Shown: piece after piece, positions 1 through 7,809 of the stretch
Layout of the letters: each line of letters opens with the position of its first letter
Numbering within the stretch: position 1 is the first letter of the stretch
Source: Streptococcus catagoni
GTDB taxonomy: Bacteria; Bacillota; Bacilli; Lactobacillales; Streptococcaceae
Reading direction: 5' to 3'
Length of the DNA stretch: 64,000 nt
Assembly (NCBI RefSeq): GCF_011421425.1
Contig: NZ_WPCW01000001.1
Location: forward strand, 1-64,000
The notes under the pieces: generated by a model
Told to the model about the DNA's origin: nothing
What the model saw: the letters and a program-made list of their open reading frames with translations, nothing else
The model's database searches: none
Made by a program: the position numbers and the translations under genes

Positions 1-137
1 TCCCTGTTTACATAGCAGAAGGTGAAGAGGCTGCTCGCCAGTGGTTGCGTACTGAAGGCTTTAGAAATATTGATGAGCTCAATAAGGTTCTAGAGAAAAC
101 GGCCACTTCCTGGGAAGAGAAAGTAAAAAGAGATTGA
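1..137 (+). CDS. lacD: Tagatose 1,6-bisphosphate aldolase LacD, C-terminal end (partial)
   Basis: An open frame enters from the left edge (first full codon at 3) and stops with TGA at 135-137, giving about 44 residues that include WLRTEGF and NIDELN and end in a [12 protein letters not shown] tail. This matches my memory of the C-terminus of streptococcal LacD, the class I aldolase that splits tagatose 1,6-bisphosphate into glyceraldehyde-3-phosphate and dihydroxyacetone phosphate in galactose and lactose breakdown. The catalytic part lies outside the window, so the call rests on the tail only. A lac gene beside a beta-galactosidase/PTS operon is coherent. Its stop codon lies inside a hairpin (131-161) that also seems to end the opposing regulator gene. 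Confidence 0.75.
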   Translation, partial: PVYIAEGEEAARQWLRTEGFRNIDELNKVLEKTATSWEEKVKRD

Positions 138-161
138 AGAAAAGAACTCTTTCTTCAATCT
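121..161 (-). terminator. Intrinsic terminator of the GntR regulator gene, overlapping the lacD end
   Basis: A perfect 12-bp inverted repeat (131-142 and 150-161, 7-nt loop). Read on the minus strand it is followed by CTTTTTACTT (130 down to 121), a usable U-tract, and it sits just past the regulator stop at 186. On the plus strand no U-run follows, so termination of lacD here is less sure. Confidence 0.75.
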
Positions 162-185
162 GATCACTTGAAAACTTATGAGCTA

Positions 186-905
186 TTAATAATGACTTGA
201 CGATAACTCGAATTTGAAAAATGTCCAATTCTTATAGACTTCTGCATATTCTAGAATACGATTTGTTTTACTATCCTTGGTACTTTTGATTTGCCGAACA
301 CAAGGTTCGCCATCTTTCAATTGTAAAAAATCTTTGACTTCTTTAGGGTAGTCAGTGGTGATATCTGTTTCTTGCTTAAAGTTCTGCTCTGCCATTTGAA
401 TTTTGAAATCCTTGAAGAAGCGATGATAAAGAGAGTGGTAGTGATCATAGTCCGTCTCAGGGTTAAGGATATAATCATGAGCAATATAGGATTTCTGATA
501 GAGGTAGGGCTCTTGATCAATGAAACGTTGGCGACTAAGGATATAGTAATATTCTGTTTTGTGCAGGTTCAAGAGTTTTAAATAGTGGGGATCATTTCCC
601 TTCTCCAATGATAAGACCTTGATTTCCTCCCTGTGATTGGCGGTATCGTTTGTATAGGAAAAATGAACAATTTTATCCTTGGTACTGCGTGAGATGAAGG
701 TTCCCTTCCCTCGCTTTCTGATGAGGAATCCATCTTTAACTAGCTCTTTTAAGGCATTTTTAACAGTTATTGAACTAACTCCATATTTGGACATTAATTC
801 TGTTTCTGTGAAAAACTGGTCCCCTTTTTTGTAGTGGTTAGAGAGAATCAGATTATACAATTCATCTCTTATCCGTTGGTATTTGGGTTTGATTAGTTTG
901 GTCAT
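186..905 (-). CDS. bgaR: GntR/HutC-family transcriptional regulator of the beta-galactosidase/PTS operon
   Basis: A 239-residue protein with an N-terminal winged helix-turn-helix (about 8-72; motifs TETELMSKYGVSSITVK and RKRGKGTF) and a C-terminal effector-binding UTRA-type domain (about 90-230). This layout is typical of HutC-subfamily GntR regulators that sense phosphorylated sugars. It is divergent from the bgaC operon with 141 bp between them, which is where the pneumococcal regulator BgaR lies. By analogy it probably represses the bgaC-PTS operon until a sugar phosphate releases it. The family is clear; the gene name and target are inferred from position. Confidence 0.85.
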   Translation of the reverse strand: MTKLIKPKYQRIRDELYNLILSNHYKKGDQFFTETELMSKYGVSSITVKNALKELVKDGFLIRKRGKGTFISRSTKDKIVHFSYTNDTANHREEIKVLSLEKGNDPHYLKLLNLHKTEYYYILSRQRFIDQEPYLYQKSYIAHDYILNPETDYDHYHSLYHRFFKDFKIQMAEQNFKQETDITTDYPKEVKDFLQLKDGEPCVRQIKSTKDSKTNRILEYAEVYKNWTFFKFELSSSHY

Positions 906-940
906 GTTTTTCTCATTTCAATCTATTGGTAAACAGTCTT

Positions 941-970
941 ATTATATCAGAAATAGCTTAGAAAACTCAA
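941..970 (-). promoter_or_regulatory. Promoter of the GntR regulator gene
   Basis: On the minus strand there is TTGAGT (970-965), an 18-nt spacer and a perfect TATAAT (946-941), about 35 nt ahead of the start codon. The -35 box directly abuts the palindrome at 971-1003, so a protein bound there could affect this promoter as well. Confidence 0.65.
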
Positions 971-1003
971 AAAATGATAGGCTGATAGCAAAATTATCAT
1001 TTT
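971..1003. promoter_or_regulatory. Inverted repeat in the divergent promoter region, candidate GntR operator
   Basis: Perfect 9-bp arms AAAATGATA (971-979) and TATCATTTT (995-1003), separated by 15 bp, lie between the regulator promoter and the bgaC start. No U-run follows, so an operator is more likely than a terminator. That the neighbouring regulator binds here is inference from position. Confidence 0.5.
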
Positions 1004-1046
1004 ATTTTCAGCTTTTAAATGAACTCTTAATTTAGGAGGTAAAGAA

Positions 1047-2816
1047 GTGACGCAATTTACCATCTCTGATGATTTTTATTTGGATCATAAAGCTTTTAAA
1101 ATATTGTCAGGAGCTATACATTATTTTAGGTTGCCACAAGAGTCTTGGTATCACTCACTCTATAATCTAAAGGCACTTGGTTTTAACACAGTTGAGACCT
1201 ATGTCCCATGGAATTTACATGAAAAAAAGGAGGGCCAATACGATTTTACAGGTAATCTTGATATCGAACGCTTTTTAACTTTAGCAAAAGAGCTGGGACT
1301 CTACGCTATTGTCAGACCCTCTCCCTTTATCTGTGCAGAGTGGGAGTTTGGTGGTCTACCTGCCTGGTTACTGACCAAAAATTTGAAACTCAGGTCTAGT
1401 GACCCCCAATTTCTTCATTATGTCAGTCGTTATTATGATCAGTTGATTCCCATTTTAAAAAAACATCAGCTTGATCATCAGGGTAATATCCTAATGTTCC
1501 AAATTGAGAATGAATATGGTTCCTATGGTGAAGATAAGGCCTATCTACTGGCTATCAAAAATCTCATGCGTGATAGAGGCCTAACTCAACCTTTCTTTAC
1601 TTCTGATGGACCTTGGAAAGCTGCTATGGAAGCTGGAAGCTTACTAGCAGAAGACGTTCTTGTAACAGGAAATTTCGGATCAGATCCAAAGAAAAACTTT
1701 ACAGCTATGAGGACCTTTTTCCAAGAAAATGGTAAAAACTGGCCCTTGATGTGTATGGAATTTTGGGATGGTTGGTTTAATCGTTGGGGAGAAGCCTTAG
1801 TTAGAAGAGACCCAGAAGAGACCGCCCAAACCATTATGGAAGTCATAGAAATGGGAAGTATCAATCTTTATATGTTTCACGGGGGAAGCAATTTTGCTTT
1901 TATGAATGGCTGTTCTGCCCGTGGTCAAAAAGATTTACCCCAGGTTACTTCTTATGATTATGGTGCACTTTTAGATGAAGCTGGAAATCCAACCCTAAAA
2001 TACAGTTTGCTTCAGGATAAGATGAAAAAGGTCTACCCAGACTTAGATTACAAAGAACCTCTAGTCAAGAAAAGTATGGCCACAAGCCATATAAAGCTGA
2101 CTCAAAAGGTTTCCTTGTTTGCTAGTCTTGACCAGCTCACTAATCCTAAAGCAAGTTTTTATCCTCAAAATATGGAAGCGCTTAACCAACAAGTGGGTTA
2201 CCTTTTATATCGGACAGAGGTTAAAAAAAGTAAGGACGAAGCAGAGAGATTCCGTATTATTGATGCCAGAGATCGGGCTCAGGTCTTTGTCAATGAAAAG
2301 AAAGTAAGCACCCAGTATCAAGAAGAAATTGGTGAGGACATCTTTATAGATCTAGAAGAAGGGACCAATCAGCTTGATATTTTAATAGAAAATATGGGTC
2401 GTGTTAATTATGGGCCTAAACTAGAAGCTCCAAGCCAAAGTAAGGGTCTGGGAAGAGGTCTTATGCTGGACTTGCATTTCGTAGGTGATTGGCAAATGTA
2501 CCCCTTGCCTTTAGAGCAAGTTGATAGTATTGATTACAGCAAGGGTTGGAAAGAAGGTCAACCAAGCTTTTATCACTATTCCTTTGATTGCATGCATCCA
2601 GAAGATAGCTATATTGATATGACAGGCTTTGGTAAAGGTGTTGTCTTTATCAATAATTTTAATCTTGGTAGGTATTGGGAAAAGGGTCCCATTTTCACTC
2701 TCTATATCCCTAAGGCCTTTCTAAAAACAGGTCGTAATTGTATTACCGTTTTTGAAACAGAAGGTAAATACCAAGAAGACATTCAATTAGTAAAAAATCC
2801 CATAATTAGGGAATAA
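1047..2816 (+). CDS. bgaC: GH35 beta-galactosidase, BgaC type
   Basis: A 589-residue glycoside hydrolase family 35 enzyme removing terminal beta-linked galactose; pneumococcal BgaC prefers Gal-beta-1,3-GlcNAc ends. The TIM barrel fills about residues 8-330, with the acid/base glutamate E156 in IENEYG and the nucleophile E238 in CMEFWDGWF; beta-sandwich domains follow. I see no signal peptide, so it is probably cytoplasmic, acting on sugar brought in by the PTS encoded next. The start is GTG with AGGAGGT at 1034-1040; no ATG is better placed. It is the first gene of a five-gene operon, 12 bp ahead of the IIB gene. Confidence 0.92.
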   Translation: MTQFTISDDFYLDHKAFKILSGAIHYFRLPQESWYHSLYNLKALGFNTVETYVPWNLHEKKEGQYDFTGNLDIERFLTLAKELGLYAIVRPSPFICAEWEFGGLPAWLLTKNLKLRSSDPQFLHYVSRYYDQLIPILKKHQLDHQGNILMFQIENEYGSYGEDKAYLLAIKNLMRDRGLTQPFFTSDGPWKAAMEAGSLLAEDVLVTGNFGSDPKKNFTAMRTFFQENGKNWPLMCMEFWDGWFNRWGEALVRRDPEETAQTIMEVIEMGSINLYMFHGGSNFAFMNGCSARGQKDLPQVTSYDYGALLDEAGNPTLKYSLLQDKMKKVYPDLDYKEPLVKKSMATSHIKLTQKVSLFASLDQLTNPKASFYPQNMEALNQQVGYLLYRTEVKKSKDEAERFRIIDARDRAQVFVNEKKVSTQYQEEIGEDIFIDLEEGTNQLDILIENMGRVNYGPKLEAPSQSKGLGRGLMLDLHFVGDWQMYPLPLEQVDSIDYSKGWKEGQPSFYHYSFDCMHPEDSYIDMTGFGKGVVFINNFNLGRYWEKGPIFTLYIPKAFLKTGRNCITVFETEGKYQEDIQLVKNPIIRE

Positions 2817-2828
2817 AGGAGAGAAATT

Positions 2829-3314
2829 ATGGCAATTATTGCATCTCGTATCGACGGTCGTCTAATCCACGGCCAGGTAGCAAACCTATGGACTACAAAG
2901 TTAAATATCAGCCGCATTATGGTTGTTGATAATGACATTGTTAACTCTGATTTGGAAAAAACAGCTCTAAAACTAGCAACGCCTAGTGGGGTGAAATTAT
3001 CCATCTTGACAGAGGAAAAAGCAGCCACCAACATCTTAGCTGGTCGCTATGATTCACAACGGCTTATGATTGTTGCCAAAAAACCAGATTGCTTTTTAGC
3101 ACTGATTGAACAAGGGGTTCCCATTAAAGAACTTAATGTAGGTAACATGTCACAAAGTTCTGAAACCCGTTCTGTGAGCCGTTCTATTAATGTTGTTGAT
3201 AAGGATATTGCAGACTTTGATGCTATCAATGCCAAAGGTGTAAAACTTTATGCACAGATGGTTCCTGGTGATAGTCCAGCAGATTTCATGACTTTACTTA
3301 ATAAAGTAAGGTGA
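2829..3314 (+). CDS. PTS system mannose-family IIB component
   Basis: A 161-residue cytoplasmic PTS IIB protein. RIDGRLIHGQVA near the N-terminus contains the phosphorylated histidine (H14), which passes phosphate from IIA to the incoming sugar. The length is normal for the mannose/fructose/N-acetylgalactosamine class. It has its own strong ribosome site (AAAGGAGAG) and lies between bgaC and the IIC gene. In pneumococcus the matching set is thought to import a galactose- or amino-sugar-containing disaccharide; the substrate cannot be read from this protein. Confidence 0.93.
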   Translation: MAIIASRIDGRLIHGQVANLWTTKLNISRIMVVDNDIVNSDLEKTALKLATPSGVKLSILTEEKAATNILAGRYDSQRLMIVAKKPDCFLALIEQGVPIKELNVGNMSQSSETRSVSRSINVVDKDIADFDAINAKGVKLYAQMVPGDSPADFMTLLNKVR

Positions 3315-3353
3315 GTTTACTTATAAGAAGAATATAATTCGGAGGAATGCACT

Positions 3354-4241
3354 ATGATACAATGGTGGCAAATTTTACTACTCACTCTTTACTCAGCCTA
3401 TCAAATATGTGATGAGTTGACTATTAACACCTCAGCTGGTTCGCCGGTCTTTGCTGGTCTAATAGCCGGAATCGTCATGGGGGATATTAAGACTGGGCTA
3501 GGGATCGGCGGAAGCTTACAACTGATGGTACTTGGTGTTGGAACCTTTGGGGGAGCTTCACGTATTGATGCAACTTCAGGAGCTGTCTTAGCAACGGCAT
3601 TTTCAGTGTCGCAAGGTATTAAACCTGAGTTAGCCATTTCAACAATTGCTGTTCCAGTTGCAGCTTTGCTAGTTTATACTGACATTTTAGGACGTTTTTC
3701 AACAACCTACTTTGCTCACCGTATTGACAAACATGTTGAGAACTTTAACTATGCTGGTATCGAGCGTAACTATCTTTTAGGTGCTATACCATGGGCTCTA
3801 TCACGCGCCCTTCCTGTTTTTCTTGCCCTAGCTTTAGGAGGCGGCTTTGTCAAAGCCCTAGTATCTGGAATTGGAGAGGTACAATGGATAGCTGATGGTC
3901 TTACCTTGGCCGGTAAAATGCTTCCAGGACTTGGTTTTGCCATATTACTTCACTATCTTCCTGTTAAACGTAACCTGCATTACCTAGGTTTAGGTTTTGC
4001 CATTACAGCTATTCTCACAACTATTTATAGCAATCTAGCCAGTGCAGGAGGAGCTATAGCAACTCTTTCCAAGAATTTTGATGCAACACCATTTAAGGGA
4101 CTTCCTATGATTGGTATTGCAGTTATTGGGGCAGCTCTGGCCACCATTCACTATAAAAACAGACAGGGAGTCCTTCCTCCTGAAACTTCTCATGAGGCCG
4201 TGGTAACAGAAAGTGGGGAAATTGAAGATGACGAAATCTAA
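3354..4241 (+). CDS. PTS system mannose-family IIC component
   Basis: A 295-residue membrane protein with several hydrophobic segments and glycine-rich loops (GLIAGIVMGDIKTGLGIGGSLQ near 35-55, GVGTFGGAS near 62) typical of mannose-family IIC permeases, ending in an acidic cytoplasmic tail. With IID it forms the sugar channel. The start is ATG after GGAGGAATG at 3341-3349. The last 14 nt overlap the IID gene, which indicates coupled translation. Confidence 0.93.
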   Translation: MIQWWQILLLTLYSAYQICDELTINTSAGSPVFAGLIAGIVMGDIKTGLGIGGSLQLMVLGVGTFGGASRIDATSGAVLATAFSVSQGIKPELAISTIAVPVAALLVYTDILGRFSTTYFAHRIDKHVENFNYAGIERNYLLGAIPWALSRALPVFLALALGGGFVKALVSGIGEVQWIADGLTLAGKMLPGLGFAILLHYLPVKRNLHYLGLGFAITAILTTIYSNLASAGGAIATLSKNFDATPFKGLPMIGIAVIGAALATIHYKNRQGVLPPETSHEAVVTESGEIEDDEI

Positions 4242-5037
4242 TTATAAGCTAACTAAAGCTGACTTTAAGCAAATAAACAAACGTAGTCTATTTACTTTCC
4301 AACTGGGTTGGAATTATGAAAGAATGCAAGGGTCAAGTTACCTTTATATGATTCTTCCTCAATTACGTAAAATGTACGGGGATGGGACACCAGAACTTAA
4401 AGAAATGATGAAAACACATACTCAGTTCTTTAATACATCAAACTTCTTTCATACCATTATTACAGGTATTGATCTAGCCCTTGAAGAAAATGAAGGTCTA
4501 GCAGCCAAGGATGCCGTTAATGGGGTCAAAACAGGACTTATGGGGCCTTTTGCTCCAATAGGTGACTCTGTTTTTGCATCATTGGTTCCTGCTATTATGG
4601 GTTCTATTGCAGCTTCTTTAGCAATCAATGGCAATCCTATTGGTATCTTTCTCTGGGTTGGTTTAACTTTCTTAATTAATATTTTCCGTTGGAAACAATT
4701 AGAAATTGCCTATAAGGAAGGTACAAAACTTGTAACAACCATGCGTGATAAGCTATCTTCACTAGTTGATGCTGCCTCAGTAATGGGTGTCTTCATGGTT
4801 GGTGCCCTCATTGCAACAATGATTAATTTCAAGTTTATAATGGCACCAAAAATTGGTCAAAAAGTTATCAATATTCAAGACCTCTTTGATCAAATTTTCC
4901 CACGTTTGGTTCCAGCCTTGTTTACTGGACTTATCTTCTGGCTCTTAGGACGTAAAGGTATGACCCCAACTAAAGCAATCTTTATGATTATCATCTTTGC
5001 CCTAGCTATGGCCTACTTTAAGGTGTTAGGAGTTTAG
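4228..5037 (+). CDS. PTS system mannose-family IID component
   Basis: About 269 residues. The motif FTFQLGWNYERMQGSSY (about 22-38) and the block DAVNGVKTGLMGPFAPIGDSVF are standard for IID of the mannose PTS class, followed by hydrophobic C-terminal segments. I chose ATG 4228, which has GGGGAA upstream at 4215-4220 and gives the usual short polar N-terminus; a GTG at 4213 in frame is possible. It overlaps the IIC end and is followed one base later by the IIA gene. Confidence 0.92.
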   Translation: MTKSNYKLTKADFKQINKRSLFTFQLGWNYERMQGSSYLYMILPQLRKMYGDGTPELKEMMKTHTQFFNTSNFFHTIITGIDLALEENEGLAAKDAVNGVKTGLMGPFAPIGDSVFASLVPAIMGSIAASLAINGNPIGIFLWVGLTFLINIFRWKQLEIAYKEGTKLVTTMRDKLSSLVDAASVMGVFMVGALIATMINFKFIMAPKIGQKVINIQDLFDQIFPRLVPALFTGLIFWLLGRKGMTPTKAIFMIIIFALAMAYFKVLGV

Positions 5038-5038
5038 G

Positions 5039-5452
5039 ATGACTAAGAAATTAATATTGGTAAGTCATGGAAACTTTTGTCATGAGCTGAAAAAAAGCAC
5101 TGAAATGATTATGGGGCCACAAGATGATCTGATCTCCATTGGATTAGAAGCAGAAGAAGCTGCTGAAGATTTTAAGGCTAAGTTTTTAAAAGAGGTGCAA
5201 AACTTATCTGATTCTGACTTTATAGTCTGTGCAGACTTGATGGGTGGAACACCTTGTAATGTCTTATCACGTCTTATTATGGAAGGTCGTCAATTTGAGC
5301 TCTATGCTGGAATGAACATGCCTATGGTTATTGGTTTTCTAAATAGTCAGTTGCTTGAGCAAGCAGTTGAGTTGAAAGAATTTGCTTGTCAGAACATTCA
5401 TAAGGTTAATGATCTCTTGCAGTCCATGGATGAAGACGATGATGAGCTATAA
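5039..5452 (+). CDS. PTS system mannose-family IIA component
   Basis: A 137-residue EIIA-Man fold protein. The phosphorylated histidine is H10 in LVSHGNFC, and the LMGGTPCN loop is characteristic. It accepts phosphate from HPr and passes it to IIB. It closes the bgaC operon. The agaS and galM genes that follow the pneumococcal equivalent are absent; after its stop comes a palindrome-rich spacer and a terminator. Confidence 0.92.
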   Translation: MTKKLILVSHGNFCHELKKSTEMIMGPQDDLISIGLEAEEAAEDFKAKFLKEVQNLSDSDFIVCADLMGGTPCNVLSRLIMEGRQFELYAGMNMPMVIGFLNSQLLEQAVELKEFACQNIHKVNDLLQSMDEDDDEL

Positions 5453-5733
5453 TATCAGATCCAAATAATAGAAAAAGTCATTTTTTTGCTACTCTCCTTA
5501 GGTTCTGTGGTCGGTAACGATTTCTTTCAGAATTCCATACCTAACTTTCGAGCCTAAGGTCTGGCAAGTTCCCAGTGTCTAAAATGTTAATATTAAAGGT
5601 ATTTTAGACACTTTCAGCACGGCGGAGCTAGCCTTAATAAGCTCGCTTTGCTCGCAAAAATAGGAAATCTATTGATAGCTTGCAGAGCTTCTTAGCCTAT
5701 TGGTCTAGGTAAATTGGGTTTGTCTACAATTTG
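5453..5733. other. Non-coding, palindrome-rich spacer after the PTS operon
   Basis: No open frame with recognisable content in either strand. It holds CCTTAGG...CCTAAGG arms (about 5497 and 5552), a 12-bp perfect inverted repeat at 5574-5612, and a GAGCT...AGCTC pair near 5626-5645. It does not match the BOX or RUP elements as I remember them. It is either an unrecognised small repeat element or remnant DNA. Confidence 0.4.
5574..5612. repeat. 12-bp perfect inverted repeat
   Basis: Arms AGTGTCTAAAAT (5574-5585) and ATTTTAGACACT (5601-5612) with a 15-nt loop. No U-run follows either side, so it is not a standard terminator. It could be part of a miniature mobile or palindromic repeat; other copies cannot be checked from one window. 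Confidence 0.5.
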
Positions 5734-5763
5734 AAAAAACAAGGCTAAAGGTCCTTGTTTTTT
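5734..5763 (+). terminator. Intrinsic terminator downstream of the bgaC-PTS operon
   Basis: Inverted repeat AAAAAACAAGG / CCTTGTTTTTT (5734-5744 and 5753-5763, 8-nt loop). The A-run/U-run form makes it usable in both directions. It lies about 280 bp after the IIA stop. Confidence 0.75.
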
Positions 5764-5795
5764 CTATTTACTATGGTCATATAGTAAGAACTTAT

Positions 5796-5824
5796 AAAAA
5801 AGCCACTTCCTTGAAGAGAAGTGG
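5796..5824 (-). terminator. Intrinsic terminator of rpmE2
   Basis: CCACTTC / GAAGTGG arms (5803-5809, 5818-5824). On the minus strand the hairpin is followed by GCTTTTTT. It starts 19 nt past the rpmE2 stop. Confidence 0.8.
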
Positions 5825-5843
5825 TAAATCTTTAAAATCGTGC

Positions 5844-6104
5844 TTATTTTGCAGCGTTTTCGTCTTTGAGACCGTACTTTTTGTTGAAGCGGTCCACACG
5901 TCCGTCTGCTTGTGTGAATTTTTGACGTCCTGTATAGAATGGGTGTGAATCTGAAGAAATTTCAACACGAATAAGTGGGTAAGTTTCCCCTTCGAACTCA
6001 ACAGTTTCATTGCTATTTTTAGTAGATCCACTAAGGAATTGGTAACCTGTAGTTGTATCTAGAAAAACAACTGGACGATAGTCTGGATGAATATCTTTTC
6101 TCAT
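5844..6104 (-). CDS. rpmE2: 50S ribosomal protein L31 type B
   Basis: An 86-residue protein starting [14 protein letters not shown] with the [11 protein letters not shown] block near the C-terminus, diagnostic of L31 type B. It has no zinc-binding cysteines, so it is the zinc-independent paralogue. I chose ATG at 6104-6102, with AAAGGA upstream, over a longer in-frame start at 6134, because known L31B proteins start at MRKDIHP. It has its own promoter and terminator and lies beside the DHH phosphodiesterase gene, as in pneumococcus. Confidence 0.93.
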   Translation of the reverse strand: MRKDIHPDYRPVVFLDTTTGYQFLSGSTKNSNETVEFEGETYPLIRVEISSDSHPFYTGRQKFTQADGRVDRFNKKYGLKDENAAK

Positions 6105-6155
6105 CTTAAATATATTTCCTTTCTGCCATGGCACTTGTGCCCCATAGTTATTAAC
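6105..6155 (-). ncRNA. Structured 5' leader of rpmE2 (possible L31 autoregulatory element)
   Basis: The predicted transcript starts near 6155. The leader carries GGCAC/GTGCC (6130-6141) a short distance before the ribosome site. Ribosomal protein genes often have leader motifs bound by their product. I cannot match this one to a named family from memory, so function is inference. Confidence 0.35.
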
Positions 6156-6161
6156 CTCACT

Positions 6162-6190
6162 AGTTTAACAAAAAGTAGATGATTTGACAA
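6162..6190 (-). promoter_or_regulatory. Promoter of rpmE2
   Basis: On the minus strand: TTGTCA (6190-6185), 17-nt spacer, TGT extension and TAAACT (6167-6162). The predicted start gives a leader of about 50 nt before the rpmE2 ATG. Confidence 0.65.
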
Positions 6191-6217
6191 GTCTTTTCTT
6201 CCCTTTAGAAAAAATAA

Positions 6218-7156
6218 TTATTCTTTTTTCAAAGCTTCCTTTATTTCTTCAAAGATCTGATCATTTTCAGCTAGGCTATAAGAGTTGGCACCGCTGGCCA
6301 GAGGGTGTCCTCCTCCTTCATGTTTTTTAGCAATAGCATTGATAGCTTTTGATTTGCTGCGCATTCTAACACGGTAATGTCCATCAGCTTGTTCCACAAA
6401 GATAGCCCAGGCTTGGACAAGGTCAATTTTCCCCGGTGTGGCTACAATAGCAGAGCTTTCTGCATCTGTTACGCCATAGGATCTGAGGATGTCCTGGGTC
6501 AGAAGAACTCTGGCAGCTCCCTGTTCATCCATTTCTAAGTGATCAAAAACGTAGGCTTGTAGCTTTGCTATTTTCAAAGAAAAGGAATCCATCTGACGAG
6601 AAACTGTAGAGAAATCAAAATCAAATTCTCTTAATTGGCTTGCAATTCTAAGTGTTTTGCTACTTGTGGACTGGTATAAGAAACGTCCTGTATCACCAAG
6701 AATGCCGATGTATAGGAGGCGCGCTATCTGTGCTGACATTTTCAGGTTGTTGGTCAAGGCAAGGTCAGCGACTATCTCACTAGCACTTGAGGCTTTGGTA
6801 TCCACCAAGGAGATATCACCGTAGATGTCCTCGTCAGGATGATGATCTATTTTGATAAGGAAGTCTCCCTTTAGATAGCGGTCATCATCAATGCGGGGAC
6901 GGTTGGCAGTGTCAGTGACAATGACAAGGGCACCTTTATAGAGGTCATCAGAAACGGTATCCATCTCTTGGATCCAAAGAAGGCTAGGTTCGTTAAAGCC
7001 TGTTGTATACACTGCTTTGTCTGGATAATTCTCTTTAATGAGGGCTTTTAGTCCGGTCTGACTACCTAGAGCATCTGGATCGGGATTCTTATGCCTGTGA
7101 ATGATAATGGTTTGGTATTCTTCAATTTTCTTTAAAATGTCTTTATATGTGTTCAT
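6218..7156 (-). CDS. pde2: DHH/DHHA1-family phosphodiesterase (Pde2/NrnA type)
   Basis: A 312-residue protein. The DHH domain has RHKNPDPDALGS (metal ligands around H22, D26, D28), DTA at 82-84 and IDHHP at 103-107; the DHHA1 domain ends with GGGHPLASGA near 280. Such stand-alone proteins (NrnA, Pde2) cut short oligonucleotides. In pneumococcus the orthologue next to rpmE2 degrades pApA, finishing c-di-AMP breakdown. No membrane or sensory domain is present, so it is the soluble Pde2 type and not GdpP. It lies 2 bp after the acetyltransferase gene, likely co-transcribed. Confidence 0.88.
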   Translation of the reverse strand: MNTYKDILKKIEEYQTIIIHRHKNPDPDALGSQTGLKALIKENYPDKAVYTTGFNEPSLLWIQEMDTVSDDLYKGALVIVTDTANRPRIDDDRYLKGDFLIKIDHHPDEDIYGDISLVDTKASSASEIVADLALTNNLKMSAQIARLLYIGILGDTGRFLYQSTSSKTLRIASQLREFDFDFSTVSRQMDSFSLKIAKLQAYVFDHLEMDEQGAARVLLTQDILRSYGVTDAESSAIVATPGKIDLVQAWAIFVEQADGHYRVRMRSKSKAINAIAKKHEGGGHPLASGANSYSLAENDQIFEEIKEALKKE

Positions 7157-7158
7157 TT

Positions 7159-7590
7159 TTAGCTTTCTATATCTTTAATCATATCAATGTGGGGAATATT
7201 ATCTTCTAAGTAGACCTGGGAGCTTGCCTTAAAACCAAAGGTATGGTAAAAATCTTGTAAATAGGCTTGGGCATAAATGGTTTTATCAGGGAACTGCTTT
7301 TGACTATAATTGATAGCATTTTTTACTAAGTCTCGGCCTAAACCTTCTTTACGCAAGTCTTTAAGAACAAGGACACGTCCCAACTTAGTCATCTGATCAG
7401 TAGGAATGAGGCGGCAATAGGCCACAAGTCTTCCTTGATCACTTTTAAAAATATGGATGGCTTCTTTATCAATTTGGTCTATCTCTGGGTAAGGACATTC
7501 CTGCTCAACGACAAAAACATCAAGGCGGGCTTTAAAAATTTGGAAAAGTTCCTCAGTTGTTAATTGCTCAAAGCTTTTATAGTGCCACAT
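7159..7590 (-). CDS. GNAT-family N-acetyltransferase, ElaA-like
   Basis: A 143-residue GNAT protein. The N-terminus (LFQIFKARLDVFVVEQECPY) is typical of the ElaA subgroup, and the acetyl-CoA loop is seen in GRVLVLKDLRKEGLGRDLV (about 80-98). The substrate is unknown. Its stop lies 2 nt before the start of the phosphodiesterase gene, so the two probably share a transcript. Confidence 0.82.
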   Translation of the reverse strand: MWHYKSFEQLTTEELFQIFKARLDVFVVEQECPYPEIDQIDKEAIHIFKSDQGRLVAYCRLIPTDQMTKLGRVLVLKDLRKEGLGRDLVKNAINYSQKQFPDKTIYAQAYLQDFYHTFGFKASSQVYLEDNIPHIDMIKDIES

Positions 7591-7761
7591 TACATTTCTC
7601 CCTTAACTTATTTGTCTACCACAATTATATCACAAAATACTTTTAATCAAGTGGCCAGGCTATTGTCTATAAGGATAGAAATCACAGTAGGATATGATCT
7701 GATCAAGGCCTGTGGGCAGTTTGTGAGAGTAGTTTAGAGGTAGATCCTTAGTTTCTTGTAC

Positions 7762-7796
7762 TAAAAGAACCTCCTAGTCATTGACTAGGAGGTTCT
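7762..7796 (-). terminator. Strong intrinsic terminator of the YghU-type gene
   Basis: 15-bp perfect arms (7766-7780 and 7782-7796) with a minimal loop. On the minus strand the hairpin is followed by TTTTAG. It begins 14 nt past the stop of the gene ending at 7810. Confidence 0.8.
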
Positions 7797-7809
7797 GGAC
7801 TGACTGGTA

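Noticed and set aside
5574..5612. Terminator of the bgaC-PTS operon
   Set aside because: No U-run follows the hairpin; the hairpin at 5734-5763 fits better.
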